64,000 nucleotides of DNA, from positions 620,001-684,000 of the forward strand of contig NZ_LT964854.1 of NCBI RefSeq assembly GCF_900240305.1, given 5' to 3'. The DNA is from Ottowia massiliensis (GTDB lineage: Bacteria > Pseudomonadota > Gammaproteobacteria > Burkholderiales > Burkholderiaceae_C). A program made the translations under genes and the position numbers. Below, piece by piece: positions 24,405-32,762 of the stretch. A model generated the notes under the pieces. It worked only from the letters and a program-made list of their open reading frames with translations. It did no database searches and had not been told where the DNA came from. Numbering within the stretch: the first letter of the stretch is position 1; each line of letters starts with the position of its first letter.

Positions 24405-25388
24405 ATGAAGAAACCGCCTGCAAAAACTGCGAGGCGGTTCCGGGAGCGGATTTTGCCTGTGAACCTTTTTTTCTGCGGCGCGCGCCCCCGCGCGCTGCCC
24501 GCCCGCTTTCGCCGCGCGCGCGTGCTCATCGTCGGCTGCGGCGATGTGGGCGTGCGCGCGGCCCGCCTGCTGTTGCCGCGCGTGCGCGTGCTGGCCCTGT
24601 GCCGCAGCGCCGCCAAGGCGGCCGCCTTGCGGCAGATGGGCATCACGCCGCTGGCGGGCGACCTGGACGCGCCCGCCAGCTTGCGGCGGCTGGCCGCTTG
24701 GGCGGGGCGCGCGGGGCGCGTGCTGCACTTGGCGCCACCCGCGCCTTCATCGAATGACGGGGGTGACGCGCGCACCCTGGCGCTGGCGCGCGCCCTGCGT
24801 CGCCGCTGGCCGGCCGCGTTCATTTACGGCTCCACTTCCGGCGTTTATGGCGATGCCCAAGGCGGCTTCACGCCCGAAACCCGCCCGCTGCGCCCGCAAA
24901 CCGCGCGCGCGCGCCGCCGCGCCGCCGCCGAAGCCGTGCTGCGCCCGCTGGGCGCTGCCGTGCTGCGCATTCCCGGCATCTACGCTGCCGACCGCCCCGG
25001 CGGCTCGCCCCGCGCCCGGCTGGAGCGGCGCGCGCCCGTGCTCGCCGCGCCGGATGACGTTTACACCAGCCACATTCACGCGGACGATTTGGCCCGCGCC
25101 TGCGCCCTGGCCCTGTGGCGCGCCCGCCCGCGCCGCGCCTACAACGTGTGCGACGACAGCCAGATGAAGATGGGCGACTGGTTCGACCTGGCCGCGCGCC
25201 TGTGCAGCCTGCCTTGCCCGCCGCGCATGCCCCGCACCGAGGCCGAAGCTGCGCTGCCCGCGCTGCAAATGAGCTTTCTGCGCGAATCACGCCGCCTGAC
25301 CAACCAGCGCCTCAAGCGCGAGCTGCGCCTGAAGCTGCGCTACCCCACGGCGGAAAGCGGCCTGAAAGCCGCCCTGCTACTGGATTGA
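24405..25388 (+). CDS. NAD(P)-dependent epimerase/SDR family protein (YeeZ-like)
   Basis: 327 residues. A basic 38-residue leader precedes a Rossmann fold: V-L-I-V-G-C-G-D-V-G-V-R-A-A. Y-G-S-T-S-G-V-Y-G-D near residue 140 is the SDR catalytic region with Tyr, and S-H-I-H-A-D-D-L-A-R-A is typical of extended SDRs of the YeeZ group. Its substrate is not known. It diverges from the reductase gene at 24248. A later start closer to the Rossmann fold is possible. Confidence 0.8.
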   Translation: MKKPPAKTARRFRERILPVNLFFCGARPRALPARFRRARVLIVGCGDVGVRAARLLLPRVRVLALCRSAAKAAALRQMGITPLAGDLDAPASLRRLAAWAGRAGRVLHLAPPAPSSNDGGDARTLALARALRRRWPAAFIYGSTSGVYGDAQGGFTPETRPLRPQTARARRRAAAEAVLRPLGAAVLRIPGIYAADRPGGSPRARLERRAPVLAAPDDVYTSHIHADDLARACALALWRARPRRAYNVCDDSQMKMGDWFDLAARLCSLPCPPRMPRTEAEAALPALQMSFLRESRRLTNQRLKRELRLKLRYPTAESGLKAALLLD

Positions 25389-25664
25389 TAGCGGCCCGCG
25401 CTGATTTCACGGGCGCTTGCGGGCGTTTGGCATGCGAGGCGGGGATGGGGCGCTTTGAGTATTGACTACGGTCGTTTTTTACTTTTTCGTTATTTGTACA
25501 GAAATACAGCATAGGAAGACTACCAGACAGTAATTACACCAGTTGCATGACGACATGCTTATTGGGTTTAATTGACCAGCCAGAACGAAGCGCTTTCGGC
25601 TCTGGCGGAACGCGAAGCCTGCAAATGCGGCTTCAATGGCTATTTATCTTTCAAAGGAACTGCA

Positions 25665-26468
25665 ATGACAGGTATTACAGGATTATCACGTCCGTTTTCT
25701 CCGTCCCAGCAACTATCGCCTGTTGAAAATAGGTTGGCCGAACCCGGCTCCGGCGATTTTTCGCAGCCTTCTGCCAACACGCCACTTGGCGGCAGCCGTT
25801 TGCTGCATGACATGGCATTCAGTTTTCCGTTCTCCAGTTTACATGCAGACGCCACATCTTTTGCTTTTGGCGTGCAAAATCAAGGCATGGTTAATGCGGG
25901 AAATATTGAAGCCATTCAAGCGTCCGCAACGCCTGCTGAGTCATCCAGGGAGTTGAGTGGTCCGGCATGGGTCAGCAGATATCCCACCAGCCGATCCATC
26001 GATGATCTGGAGGCAGGATTCCGTTCCAAGGTCAGAAACTTCATTGGTTCCATTGAAGCCGCTGGCGGCCAAGTCTCCATATCTGCCACGCGGCGGCCTG
26101 CTGAAAGGGCTTATCTGATGCACTATGCGTGGAAAATTGCCAATGGAACCATTCAGCCCAGCGAGGTTCCAGCCCGTGAAGGAGTCAATATCAACTGGGA
26201 TCATGGCGACGCAGCCAAATCAAAAAGGGCAGCGCAAGCCATGGTAAACGCCTACGGGATCGTACATCAACCCTCCCTCACATCCAATCATATTGACGGC
26301 ACTGCCATTGACATGACCATCTCCAACATGAAGGGTAAGACCATGAAAAATGGCGGAGGAAAATCAATAAAGATTAATTCAAACCGCGACCTTCATAAGG
26401 TAGGTGCTTCATTTGGCGTGCACAAGCTTGTCAGCGATCCTCCCCATTGGTCAGCCAATGGCCGCTAG
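25665..26468 (+). CDS. M15-type peptidase domain protein, probable peptidoglycan-targeting effector
   Basis: 267 residues. ATG at 25665 follows AAAGGA by six bases. Residues 1-125 are Ser/Pro-rich with no signal peptide. Residues 130-267 look like a D-Ala-D-Ala carboxypeptidase/M15 zinc domain: S-A-T-R-R-P-A-E-R-A-Y, then S-N-H-I-D-G-T-A-I-D-M-T-I (S-x-H-x-x-G-x-A-x-D zinc site), and D-P-P-H-W-S with the last His ligand. The missing signal peptide, the long N-terminal extension, the lower GC and a secreted partner directly downstream fit a type VI or contact-delivered murein hydrolase. That role is inferred; a phage-like endolysin is the alternative. Confidence 0.75.
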   Translation: MTGITGLSRPFSPSQQLSPVENRLAEPGSGDFSQPSANTPLGGSRLLHDMAFSFPFSSLHADATSFAFGVQNQGMVNAGNIEAIQASATPAESSRELSGPAWVSRYPTSRSIDDLEAGFRSKVRNFIGSIEAAGGQVSISATRRPAERAYLMHYAWKIANGTIQPSEVPAREGVNINWDHGDAAKSKRAAQAMVNAYGIVHQPSLTSNHIDGTAIDMTISNMKGKTMKNGGGKSIKINSNRDLHKVGASFGVHKLVSDPPHWSANGR

Positions 26469-26469
26469 C

Positions 26470-27027
26470 ATGAAACGCTGTCTGCTGGCAATTACATGGG
26501 CCAGCGCCTGCGCGTCTGCGGCGGCGCAGGCGCCTGCTTCGGGTTTTGTGGTGGTCAGTCCGTCCGGGCAGGTGCATTTCCATCTCACGCACGCGCCAGA
26601 GGCGAATGTTCCGCTATGGGCGCAGTGGCCAGGCCCCGGCGGGCAGCCCGTTTGTTGCAGGAAATTCACCCTCCAGGAATTGGCGCCTGCTTCTGCGCGG
26701 GCGGAGGAAGGGCACGCCGCAATGACTGCATCAGGCCGCGAAGCGCTCAGCTATGAATGGCGCGGCCAGGCAAGCCCTGCGCCGGCCATGCCTTTTGCGG
26801 GCATGGTTCTGGCTGCTCCAAGGGTGCGCGCAGGCAGCGTGGCGGAGCTACGGGCAGGCCGGATGACGCGGGCGCGCATGTGCCAGGGCGCGGAAGGCAT
26901 CAACCTGCTGACGCAATCAGGCCGCTACCGCAGCGCCTTGTATCTGGGGCTGGGGTACGGCATTCAGTCTCCCAGCCGCCCATGCACGCGGGAAGACGAG
27001 AGATTCATTGAGCGCGCGCAGGATTGA
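26470..27027 (+). CDS. small secreted protein, candidate immunity partner
   Basis: 185 residues starting one base after the stop of the M15 gene. M-K-R-C-L-L-A-I-T-W-A-S-A-C-A-S-A-A-A-Q is a cleavable signal peptide, so the product is periplasmic. The mature part holds C-C-R-K-F near residue 62 and two more Cys (M-C-Q-G, P-C-T-R-E), which could form disulfides. No family recognised. The tight coupling to a cytoplasm-made cell-wall peptidase suggests it protects the cell's own periplasm. An ATG four codons earlier overlaps the upstream gene. Confidence 0.7.
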   Translation: MKRCLLAITWASACASAAAQAPASGFVVVSPSGQVHFHLTHAPEANVPLWAQWPGPGGQPVCCRKFTLQELAPASARAEEGHAAMTASGREALSYEWRGQASPAPAMPFAGMVLAAPRVRAGSVAELRAGRMTRARMCQGAEGINLLTQSGRYRSALYLGLGYGIQSPSRPCTREDERFIERAQD

Positions 27028-27100
27028 GCGCCCTGCCGCCCGTCTGGTTTTTCCGGCTTGGCCGCATGCAAAAACGCCTGAATGAGTCGCGGCCCAGCGC

Positions 27101-28009
27101 TTATTCCAGGTTCTGCACCTGTTCGCGCATTTGTTCGATGAGCACTTTCATGTCCACGCTGATGCGGGTGAGTTCCAGCGTGGCGGATTTGCTGCCAAGG
27201 GTGTTGGCTTCGCGGTGCAATTCCTGAATGAGAAAGTCCAGGCGCTTGCCGGTTTCGCCGCCTTTTTGAAGCACGGCTTCGATTTCGTCCAGGTGCGCGG
27301 CCAGGCGGCCCAGTTCTTCGGCCACGTCGATGCGGATGGCAAACGCGGTGGCTTCGGCCAGGGCGCGCTCTTGCGCGGCTTGTGTGACGGCTTCGCTGGC
27401 GGGGGCCGCGCCCAGGGCTTCCTGCCAGCGCTCCAGAAAGCGCTGGCGCTGCGCTTGCACCAGCTGGGGCACGAGCGGGGCGGCTTGCGCGGCCAGTGCG
27501 CGCAAGGCGGTGATGCGCTCTTGCAGCAGGGCAAGCAGGCGCGCGCCTTCGCGCTGGCGGGCAGCCACCAGTTCATCGAGCGCCTGGCGGGCCAGGGGCA
27601 GCAGGGCTTCGCCCAGGGCCGGGCTGGCGGCGCTGTCGCCAGCGGCCAGGCGCAAGGCGTCGGCGACCGAGAGGGGGGCGGCTTCGGGCAGCCACACGCG
27701 CACTTGCTGCTGCGCGGCGGCCAGGCGCTGGAGGGTGCGCACGGGCACATCGGGCAGGGCGCCGCCAGCGGCGGCTTCCACGCTGACGCGCAGTTCCACC
27801 TTGCCGCGCTTGAGGCGCTTGGCGATCAGCTCGCGCAGTGCGGGTTCTTGCGGGCGCAGCTCGTCGGGCAGGCGCAGCACCACATCCAGAAAGCGGCTGT
27901 TGACCGAGCGCAGCTCCAGCGCCAGGCAGGCGGCGGGCGTGGCTATTTCGGCGTTGCCGCCCGGGGTGTGCTGGGCGCTGGCGTAACCCGTCATACTGTA
28001 AACTGGCAT
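27101..28009 (-). CDS. yicC: YicC-family endoribonuclease
   Basis: 302 residues beginning M-P-V-Y-S-M-T-G-Y-A-S-A, the YicC start, with L-E-L-R-S-V-N-S-R-F-L-D near residue 32 and the C-terminal DUF1732 block G-K-R-L-D-F-L-I-Q-E-L-H-R-E-A-N-T-L-G-S-K-S. YicC proteins are cytoplasmic stress-related ribonucleases. The start at 28009 gives the canonical N-terminus. It diverges from the kinase gene and is preceded by a terminator pointing towards it. Confidence 0.93.
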   Translation of the reverse strand: MPVYSMTGYASAQHTPGGNAEIATPAACLALELRSVNSRFLDVVLRLPDELRPQEPALRELIAKRLKRGKVELRVSVEAAAGGALPDVPVRTLQRLAAAQQQVRVWLPEAAPLSVADALRLAAGDSAASPALGEALLPLARQALDELVAARQREGARLLALLQERITALRALAAQAAPLVPQLVQAQRQRFLERWQEALGAAPASEAVTQAAQERALAEATAFAIRIDVAEELGRLAAHLDEIEAVLQKGGETGKRLDFLIQELHREANTLGSKSATLELTRISVDMKVLIEQMREQVQNLE

Positions 28010-28079
28010 GTCAAATCTTTCCTGATGCAACGAGGTGGATCGCGCGCAGCCTGAAGGGGGCGAAGGCGGCGGCTGACGC

Positions 28080-28108
28080 ACAAAAAGAAAGCCCGGTCAG
28101 GCCGGGCT
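28080..28108 (-). terminator. terminator-like hairpin upstream of yicC
   Basis: AGCCCGG (28090-28096) pairs with CCGGGCT (28102-28108), loop TCAGG; read on the minus strand it is followed by TTCTTTTTGT. It is about 70 bases before yicC in the gap between divergent genes, so it would stop antisense transcripts or act as a leader attenuator. Confidence 0.75.
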
Positions 28109-28131
28109 AACTTGTTTTCTGGCTTGAAATT

Positions 28132-29109
28132 ATGTCAAAACCCAAACCTGCTTCACTGCCCGCTGGCACGGTCATTGGCGGCTACCGCGTGGTGCGCAAG
28201 GTCTCGTCAGGGGGCTTTGGCGTGGTGTATCTGGCCACGGATCATGACGGGCAGCAGGTGGCCATCAAGGAATACCTGCCTTCGGCGCTGGTCACGCGCG
28301 CGGAAGGGGAGCTGATTCCGCACGTCGCGCCCGAAAAGCTTTCGCTCTACCGCCTGGGCCTGAAGAGCTTTTTTGAAGAAGGCCGCTCGCTGGCGCAAAT
28401 TGCCCACCCTTCGGTGGTGAGCGTGCTCAACTTCTTCCGCCAGAACGAAACCGTTTACATGGTGATGAACTATCTGGAAGGCGCCAGCCTGCAAGACTTC
28501 ATCGTCACCGCGCGCGAGCTGAACAACAAGAAGGTGTTTCGCGAGTCCACCATCCGTTCGCTGTATGACGAGGTGCTGCGCGGGCTGCGCATCGTGCATC
28601 AGCACAAGATGCTGCACCTTGATTTGAAGCCCGCCAACATCTTCATCACCGACGACGACAAGGCCGTGATGATCGACTTTGGCGCCGCGCGCGAAGTGCT
28701 CAACAAGGAAGGCAATTTCACCCGCCCCATGTACACGCCGGGCTTTGCCGCGCCCGAGATGTACCGGCGCGACTCGACGATGGGGCCGTGGACGGACATC
28801 TACGCCATTGGCGCGTGCATCTACTCGTGCATGCAGGGCTACCCGCCCAACGACGCGCCCCAGCGCCTGGAAAAAGACCAGCTCGCCAGCGCCCTCACGC
28901 GCATGCGCGGCATCTATTCGGACAGCCTCATTGAAGTGGTGCAATGGTGCATGTCGCTCGACCCCCTCTCGCGCCCGCAATCGGTCTTCGCCCTGCAAAA
29001 GGAACTCAGCCGCGAAGGCGAGCGCACCTACACCAAGCCCTCCGTCAGCGAACGCGTGCGCATGCAGTTCGGCAACCTCATGGCTGACGGCAAGAAAGCC
29101 AGCAAATAA
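28132..29109 (+). CDS. serine/threonine protein kinase
   Basis: 325-residue soluble kinase. Subdomains are visible: glycine loop V-S-S-G-G-F-G-V-V-Y (residues 25-34), V-A-I-K with the ATP Lys near 47, the catalytic loop L-H-L-D-L-K-P-A-N (the usual HRD Arg is Leu), metal-binding I-D-F-G near 183, and the A-P-E motif. There is no transmembrane segment or sensor domain, unlike most PASTA or PknB kinases. It is followed 13 bases later by a PP2C phosphatase that probably reverses its action. Targets are not known, and no type VI secretion genes are in the window. Confidence 0.92.
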   Translation: MSKPKPASLPAGTVIGGYRVVRKVSSGGFGVVYLATDHDGQQVAIKEYLPSALVTRAEGELIPHVAPEKLSLYRLGLKSFFEEGRSLAQIAHPSVVSVLNFFRQNETVYMVMNYLEGASLQDFIVTARELNNKKVFRESTIRSLYDEVLRGLRIVHQHKMLHLDLKPANIFITDDDKAVMIDFGAAREVLNKEGNFTRPMYTPGFAAPEMYRRDSTMGPWTDIYAIGACIYSCMQGYPPNDAPQRLEKDQLASALTRMRGIYSDSLIEVVQWCMSLDPLSRPQSVFALQKELSREGERTYTKPSVSERVRMQFGNLMADGKKASK

Positions 29110-29122
29110 AAAAGCACCCGCC

Positions 29123-30043
29123 ATGCAATTCTCAATTTTTGAAGCAACCCACCTCGGCTCGCGCGAGAAAAACGAAGACCGCATGGGCTACAGCTACACC
29201 CGCGAAGCGGGCCTGTTCGCCCTGGCCGACGGCATGGGCGGCCACCCCGAAGGCGAAGTGGCCGCGCAAATCGCGCTGGAAACCATGTCCGCCCTCTTTC
29301 AGCGCGAAGCGCAGCCGCGCATGGCGGATGTGCCCAGCTTTCTGGGCCGGGGCCTGATGTCAGCCCACCACCAGATCATCCGCTACGCCAGCTCGCGCGG
29401 CATGATGGACACGCCCCGCACCACCCTTGTGGCCGCCGTCGTGCAGCGCGGCCAGCTCCACTGGGTGCACTGCGGCGACTCGCGCATGTACGTCGTGCGC
29501 GGCGGCCAGCTGCTCAAGCGCACGCGCGACCACTCCTACCTGGAAGCCAAGGCCAGCAGCGGCGCTTCACTCAAGGACGTCAACCGCAACGTCCTCTTCA
29601 CCTGCCTGGGTTCCACCGTGCGCCCCATGTTCGACGTAGGCGGCCCCATCGTCTTGCAAGACCAGGACCGCGTCATGCTCTGCTCTGACGGCCTCTGGGG
29701 CACGCTGGACGACGACATCATCACGCGCGGCATGGCCGAGCGCCCCCTGGCCGAAGGCATGCCCCTGCTCATCGACCAAGCCCTCAAAAAAGGCGGCCCG
29801 CGCTGCGACAACGTCACCGTTCTGGCCTTCGAGTGGGAAGCGCCCGCCAGGGCGCGCCAGCGGCGCGGGCGTCCCGGCTTCACCGAAACCGCCTCCATGG
29901 ACGACAGCGCCTTTGCTTCCACCATCCAGCCCACCAGCGGCCTGCCCGACAGCGCGCTGGACGAGCTGGACGACGAGGCCATCGAACGCTCCATCGCCGA
30001 AATCAACGAGGCCATCCAGCGCACCTCCCTCAAAAAGCACTGA
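29123..30043 (+). CDS. PP2C-family protein phosphatase
   Basis: 306 residues. N-E-D-R near residue 18 and A-D-G-M-G-G-H-P-E-G-E-V-A are the metal-binding PP2C motifs; H-C-G-D-S-R-M-Y, L-C-S-D-G-L-W-G and D-N-V-T-V-L supply the rest. The C-terminal 60 residues are an acidic, Ser/Thr-rich tail (D-E-L-D-D-E-A-I-E). It forms a two-gene operon with the kinase and is cytoplasmic. Confidence 0.92.
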   Translation: MQFSIFEATHLGSREKNEDRMGYSYTREAGLFALADGMGGHPEGEVAAQIALETMSALFQREAQPRMADVPSFLGRGLMSAHHQIIRYASSRGMMDTPRTTLVAAVVQRGQLHWVHCGDSRMYVVRGGQLLKRTRDHSYLEAKASSGASLKDVNRNVLFTCLGSTVRPMFDVGGPIVLQDQDRVMLCSDGLWGTLDDDIITRGMAERPLAEGMPLLIDQALKKGGPRCDNVTVLAFEWEAPARARQRRGRPGFTETASMDDSAFASTIQPTSGLPDSALDELDDEAIERSIAEINEAIQRTSLKKH

Positions 30044-30066
30044 CGGCGCAAGCGGTTTGTCCGGCC

Positions 30067-30158
30067 CTATTTAGCTCCTAAAGCAATAGCATTAGGTCCT
30101 AGTAGAACGTGCGCAAAGAGGCCTTTCGACCCCCTCAAATTTGCTCCTGTTTTTACTG
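30067..30158 (+). repeat. intergenic element copy 10 (forward)
   Basis: CTATTTAGCTCCTAAAGC; AGCATTAGGTCCTAGTAGAA; AAATTTGCTCCTGTTTTTAC. Between the convergent phosphatase and binding-protein genes. Confidence 0.9.
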
Positions 30159-30172
30159 CCACCCGGCCGCGC

Positions 30173-31801
30173 TCACTGCCAGCGCAGGGTCGCCAGGTCA
30201 TTGACCGAGATGGGCATCTGCTCCCACAGCCCTTGCAGACCCTTGCGGGCGGCGGTCAGCCAGTGCGGCTGGTACAGGAAGATGGCAGCGGCGTCTTCGG
30301 CCAGCAGGCGCTGGGCTTGCTCCAGCAGCTTCAGCCGCTCGCCTTCATCGGCGCTGGCGCGCAGGCGCTCGTAGAGGGCATTGAAGGCGGGGTTTTCGTA
30401 GCCCCAGTAGTAGCCGGGCTTGCTCCAGTTGCCCAGATCGAGCGGCTCGACGTGGCTGATGAGGGTGAGGTCAAACTGCGCCTGCCCGTAGACGTGGCTG
30501 AGCCACTGCGCCCATTCCACGTTTTGCACTTTCACGCGCACGCCCGCTTGCGCCAGCTGCGCGGCCACGACTTCGCCGCCCTGGCGGGCGTAGGGCGTGG
30601 GCGGCAGGGTGAGGGTGAGCGACAGGGGGCCATCGGGCAGGGCCTCTTTGAGCAGCTGGCGGGCCTTGTCCGGGTCATAGGCATTGACGCCGGTCAGGTC
30701 CACATAGCCGGGGCTGCCGGGGGTGTAGTAGCTGCCGATGGGCGTGCCCAGGCCGTTTTGGCCCGCTTGCAGCACGGCCTGGCGGTCAATGGCGGCGCAC
30801 AGGGCGCGGCGCACGCGCACATCGCGCAAGGCCGCGTGGCGGTGGTTGAATGCGACGATGGTTTTGGCGCGCGAGCCGCTTTGCAGCAGCGCAAAGCGCC
30901 CATCGGCCTTCAGGCGCGCGGCGCCGCGCTCGCTCATGCGGACAAAGGCATCCACATCGCCCGCCAGCAGCGCGGCCACTTGCGCGGCCGGGTCGCTGAT
31001 GAAGCGAAAGACGGCGCGGCCAATGGCAATGGCGCCCGCCTCGCGCCACTGCGGCCAGGCCTTGAGGGTGAGGGAAGCGCCGCGCTGCCATTTGTCCAGC
31101 ACGTAAGGGCCGCTGCCGACGGGGCGCGTGGCGTTGCCGGCGGCGCTGCCCGGCTCGACGATGATGGCGGTGGCCTGGCCCAGCTTGAAGGGCAGATCGG
31201 CATCGGGCTGCTCCAGTTCGATGCGCACGGTGCGCTCATCGGGCGCGGCAATCTGGCGCATGGCGGTGAAGGTGCGCCGGTCTTTGTTGGTGCTGCCTTC
31301 GCTGGCGGCGCGCGTGAAGGCCCATTGCACGGTTTGCGCCGTCAGCGGCGCGCCGTTGGAAAAGCGTGCGTCTTCGCGCAGATGGAACGTCCACTGCTTC
31401 AGATCAGGCGAGCTGTGCCAGCTTTGCGCCAGCAGCGGGCCGACGCTGGCGTCGGGGCGGATTTTGGTGAGCGTCTCAAAGACGTTGTAGAGCATGATTT
31501 CGGCGATGGCCGAGGCTGCGCCGGCCGTGGGATCCAGCCCGGGCGGCTCCAGCGTCATGCCCAGCGTGAGCGAGCTGGGAGAGCGAGCCAGCGCGGGCTG
31601 CGCCAAGGCGGCCAGGGCCGGCAGGGCCAGGGTGCAATGGCGGCGGCGTATCGNTGCGCCGGCCGTGGGATCCAGCCCGGGCGGCTCCAGCGTCATGCCC
31701 AGCGTGAGCGAGCTGGGAGAGCGAGCCAGCGCGGGCTGCGCCAAGGCGGCCAGGGCCGGCAGGGCCAGGGTGAAATGGCGGCGGCGTATCGAGACAGTCA
31801 T
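30173..31801 (-). CDS. ABC transporter substrate-binding protein, SBP_bac_5 family (oligopeptide/nickel type)
   Basis: As given the frame codes 542 residues, but its N-terminal 46 codons occur twice around an undetermined base at 31654. Without the extra copy it would be about 496 residues, the normal size. The N-terminus is a signal peptide (R-R-R-H-F-T-L-A-L-P-A-L-A-A-L-A-Q-P-A-L-A). Family 5 features are L-T-L-G-M-T-L-E-P-P-G-L-D-P, N-V-F-E-T-L-T, W-T-F-H-L-R-E-D-A-R-F-S-N-G and the C-terminal N-P-A-F-N-A-L. It would bind peptides or a similar ligand in the periplasm. No permease or ATPase genes are adjacent. Start chosen at ATG 31801. Confidence 0.82.
   Translation of the reverse strand: MTVSIRRRHFTLALPALAALAQPALARSPSSLTLGMTLEPPGLDPTAGAXIRRRHCTLALPALAALAQPALARSPSSLTLGMTLEPPGLDPTAGAASAIAEIMLYNVFETLTKIRPDASVGPLLAQSWHSSPDLKQWTFHLREDARFSNGAPLTAQTVQWAFTRAASEGSTNKDRRTFTAMRQIAAPDERTVRIELEQPDADLPFKLGQATAIIVEPGSAAGNATRPVGSGPYVLDKWQRGASLTLKAWPQWREAGAIAIGRAVFRFISDPAAQVAALLAGDVDAFVRMSERGAARLKADGRFALLQSGSRAKTIVAFNHRHAALRDVRVRRALCAAIDRQAVLQAGQNGLGTPIGSYYTPGSPGYVDLTGVNAYDPDKARQLLKEALPDGPLSLTLTLPPTPYARQGGEVVAAQLAQAGVRVKVQNVEWAQWLSHVYGQAQFDLTLISHVEPLDLGNWSKPGYYWGYENPAFNALYERLRASADEGERLKLLEQAQRLLAEDAAAIFLYQPHWLTAARKGLQGLWEQMPISVNDLATLRWQ
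31517..31791. repeat. 137-bp tandem duplication flanking an N, probable assembly join
   Basis: 31517-31653 and 31655-31791 are identical except one base (GTGCAATGG against GTGAAATGG), separated by the single N at 31654. 137 plus 1 equals 46 codons, so the frame survives. Overlapping contig ends joined with one N give exactly this picture. Confidence 0.9.
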
Positions 31802-31928
31802 GTGAGAGGAAAGCGTCCAGGGACAAAAGGGCGCGCATGGTAGCGCGCCAGCCTGTGAAGCGGCCTGCCTGGCCGGCATTTGCTCCGGATGGGCGCCTGA
31901 GGCTGAAGGCGGAACGGCGAACGGGCAG

Positions 31929-32019
31929 TTTTTTGCTCTTCTATTCGTAGCATGATGTCCTAGTGGAAACTGCGCAAAGAAGCATTTCAATGGCCTTGAA
32001 TTTGCTCCTGTTTTTGATT
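31929..32019 (+). repeat. intergenic element copy 11 (forward)
   Basis: TTTTTTGCTCTTCTATTCG; AGCATGATGTCCTAGTGGAA; TTGAATTTGCTCCTGTTTTT. It is the main content of the 31802-32205 gap between divergent genes; the rest of that gap shows no gene. Confidence 0.9.
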
Positions 32020-32205
32020 CGCCCTGGCAGGCGCTTCAGGCGCTGGGCGCGACCCAAAAGATTAAGGGGTGTCCACAATGCACCCCGTTTGAAATCCACG
32101 CGCGGCTCATGGCGCAAATAATCGGCGCGGGTGAATGGGAGGCAGGCAAATGCCCTGTGCCGTTACCATCCGCGCCCTGGCATTTCTTTTCCGAATACCG
32201 AATCC

Positions 32206-32730
32206 GTGACCCGTTTCTTTCTTGTTTTTCTTTCCGTTCAGGCCGTGCTGTTTGGCATGGAAATGCTTGCTCCCGTGCAAGCCGCCGTGGTGCAGCCCTG
32301 GACGGGGCTGGTGGCCAGCGCCAGCGCGGCCATCATCCAGTTTTTTGATCCTTCGGCCATTTCCCACGGGCGCGTGGTGCAAAGCGCGCAGTCGGGCTTT
32401 GGCATCTCCATCGAGCCGGGCTGCAACGGCGTGGAGGCGGCCATCGTGCTGCTGGCGGCGGTGCTGGCCTTTCCTTCGAGCTGGAAGATGAAGCTCTGGG
32501 GCCTGGGGCTGGGTTTCATGGCCGTGCAGGGCGTGAACCTGCTGCGCGTGGTCAGCCTGTTTTTCCTGGGGCAGTGGAACTTGCAGGTGTTTGAATTTGC
32601 GCATCTGTACATGTGGCAGGCGCTCATCATGCTGGATGTGCTCATCGTCTGGCTGCTGTGGATGCGCTACGTGGCGCGGCACGAAAAGCGGGCCAGCCCC
32701 GCCAAACAGCCTTCGGCGCCCACGGCCTGA
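32206..32730 (+). CDS. xrtH: exosortase H (XrtH)
   Basis: About 174 residues from GTG 32206, with six or so hydrophobic segments. The exosortase catalytic triad is visible: Cys in E-P-G-C-N-G-V-E-A, Arg in V-N-L-L-R-V-V-S-L, and His in F-E-F-A-H-L-Y-M-W-Q. Exosortase H is a membrane transpeptidase-like enzyme that processes proteins with a C-terminal PEP-CTERM-like anchor. The GTG start is taken because the hydrophobic domain begins there; an upstream GTG at 32131 is the alternative. The next gene, 32 bases on, is its usual membrane partner. No CTERM-bearing target is found in this window. Confidence 0.87.
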   Translation: MTRFFLVFLSVQAVLFGMEMLAPVQAAVVQPWTGLVASASAAIIQFFDPSAISHGRVVQSAQSGFGISIEPGCNGVEAAIVLLAAVLAFPSSWKMKLWGLGLGFMAVQGVNLLRVVSLFFLGQWNLQVFEFAHLYMWQALIMLDVLIVWLLWMRYVARHEKRASPAKQPSAPTA

Positions 32731-32762
32731 ACCCCGCCCGCCCCTTGCCCTGGAGAGCACCC

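Noticed and set aside
25389..25664. tRNA or riboswitch in the AT-rich leader before the M15 gene
   Set aside because: No cloverleaf or known aptamer core could be drawn; only AT-richness is visible.
28679..29122. Upstream extension of the PP2C gene within the kinase
   Set aside because: The + strand frame runs inside the kinase gene; the phosphatase fold starts at 29123.
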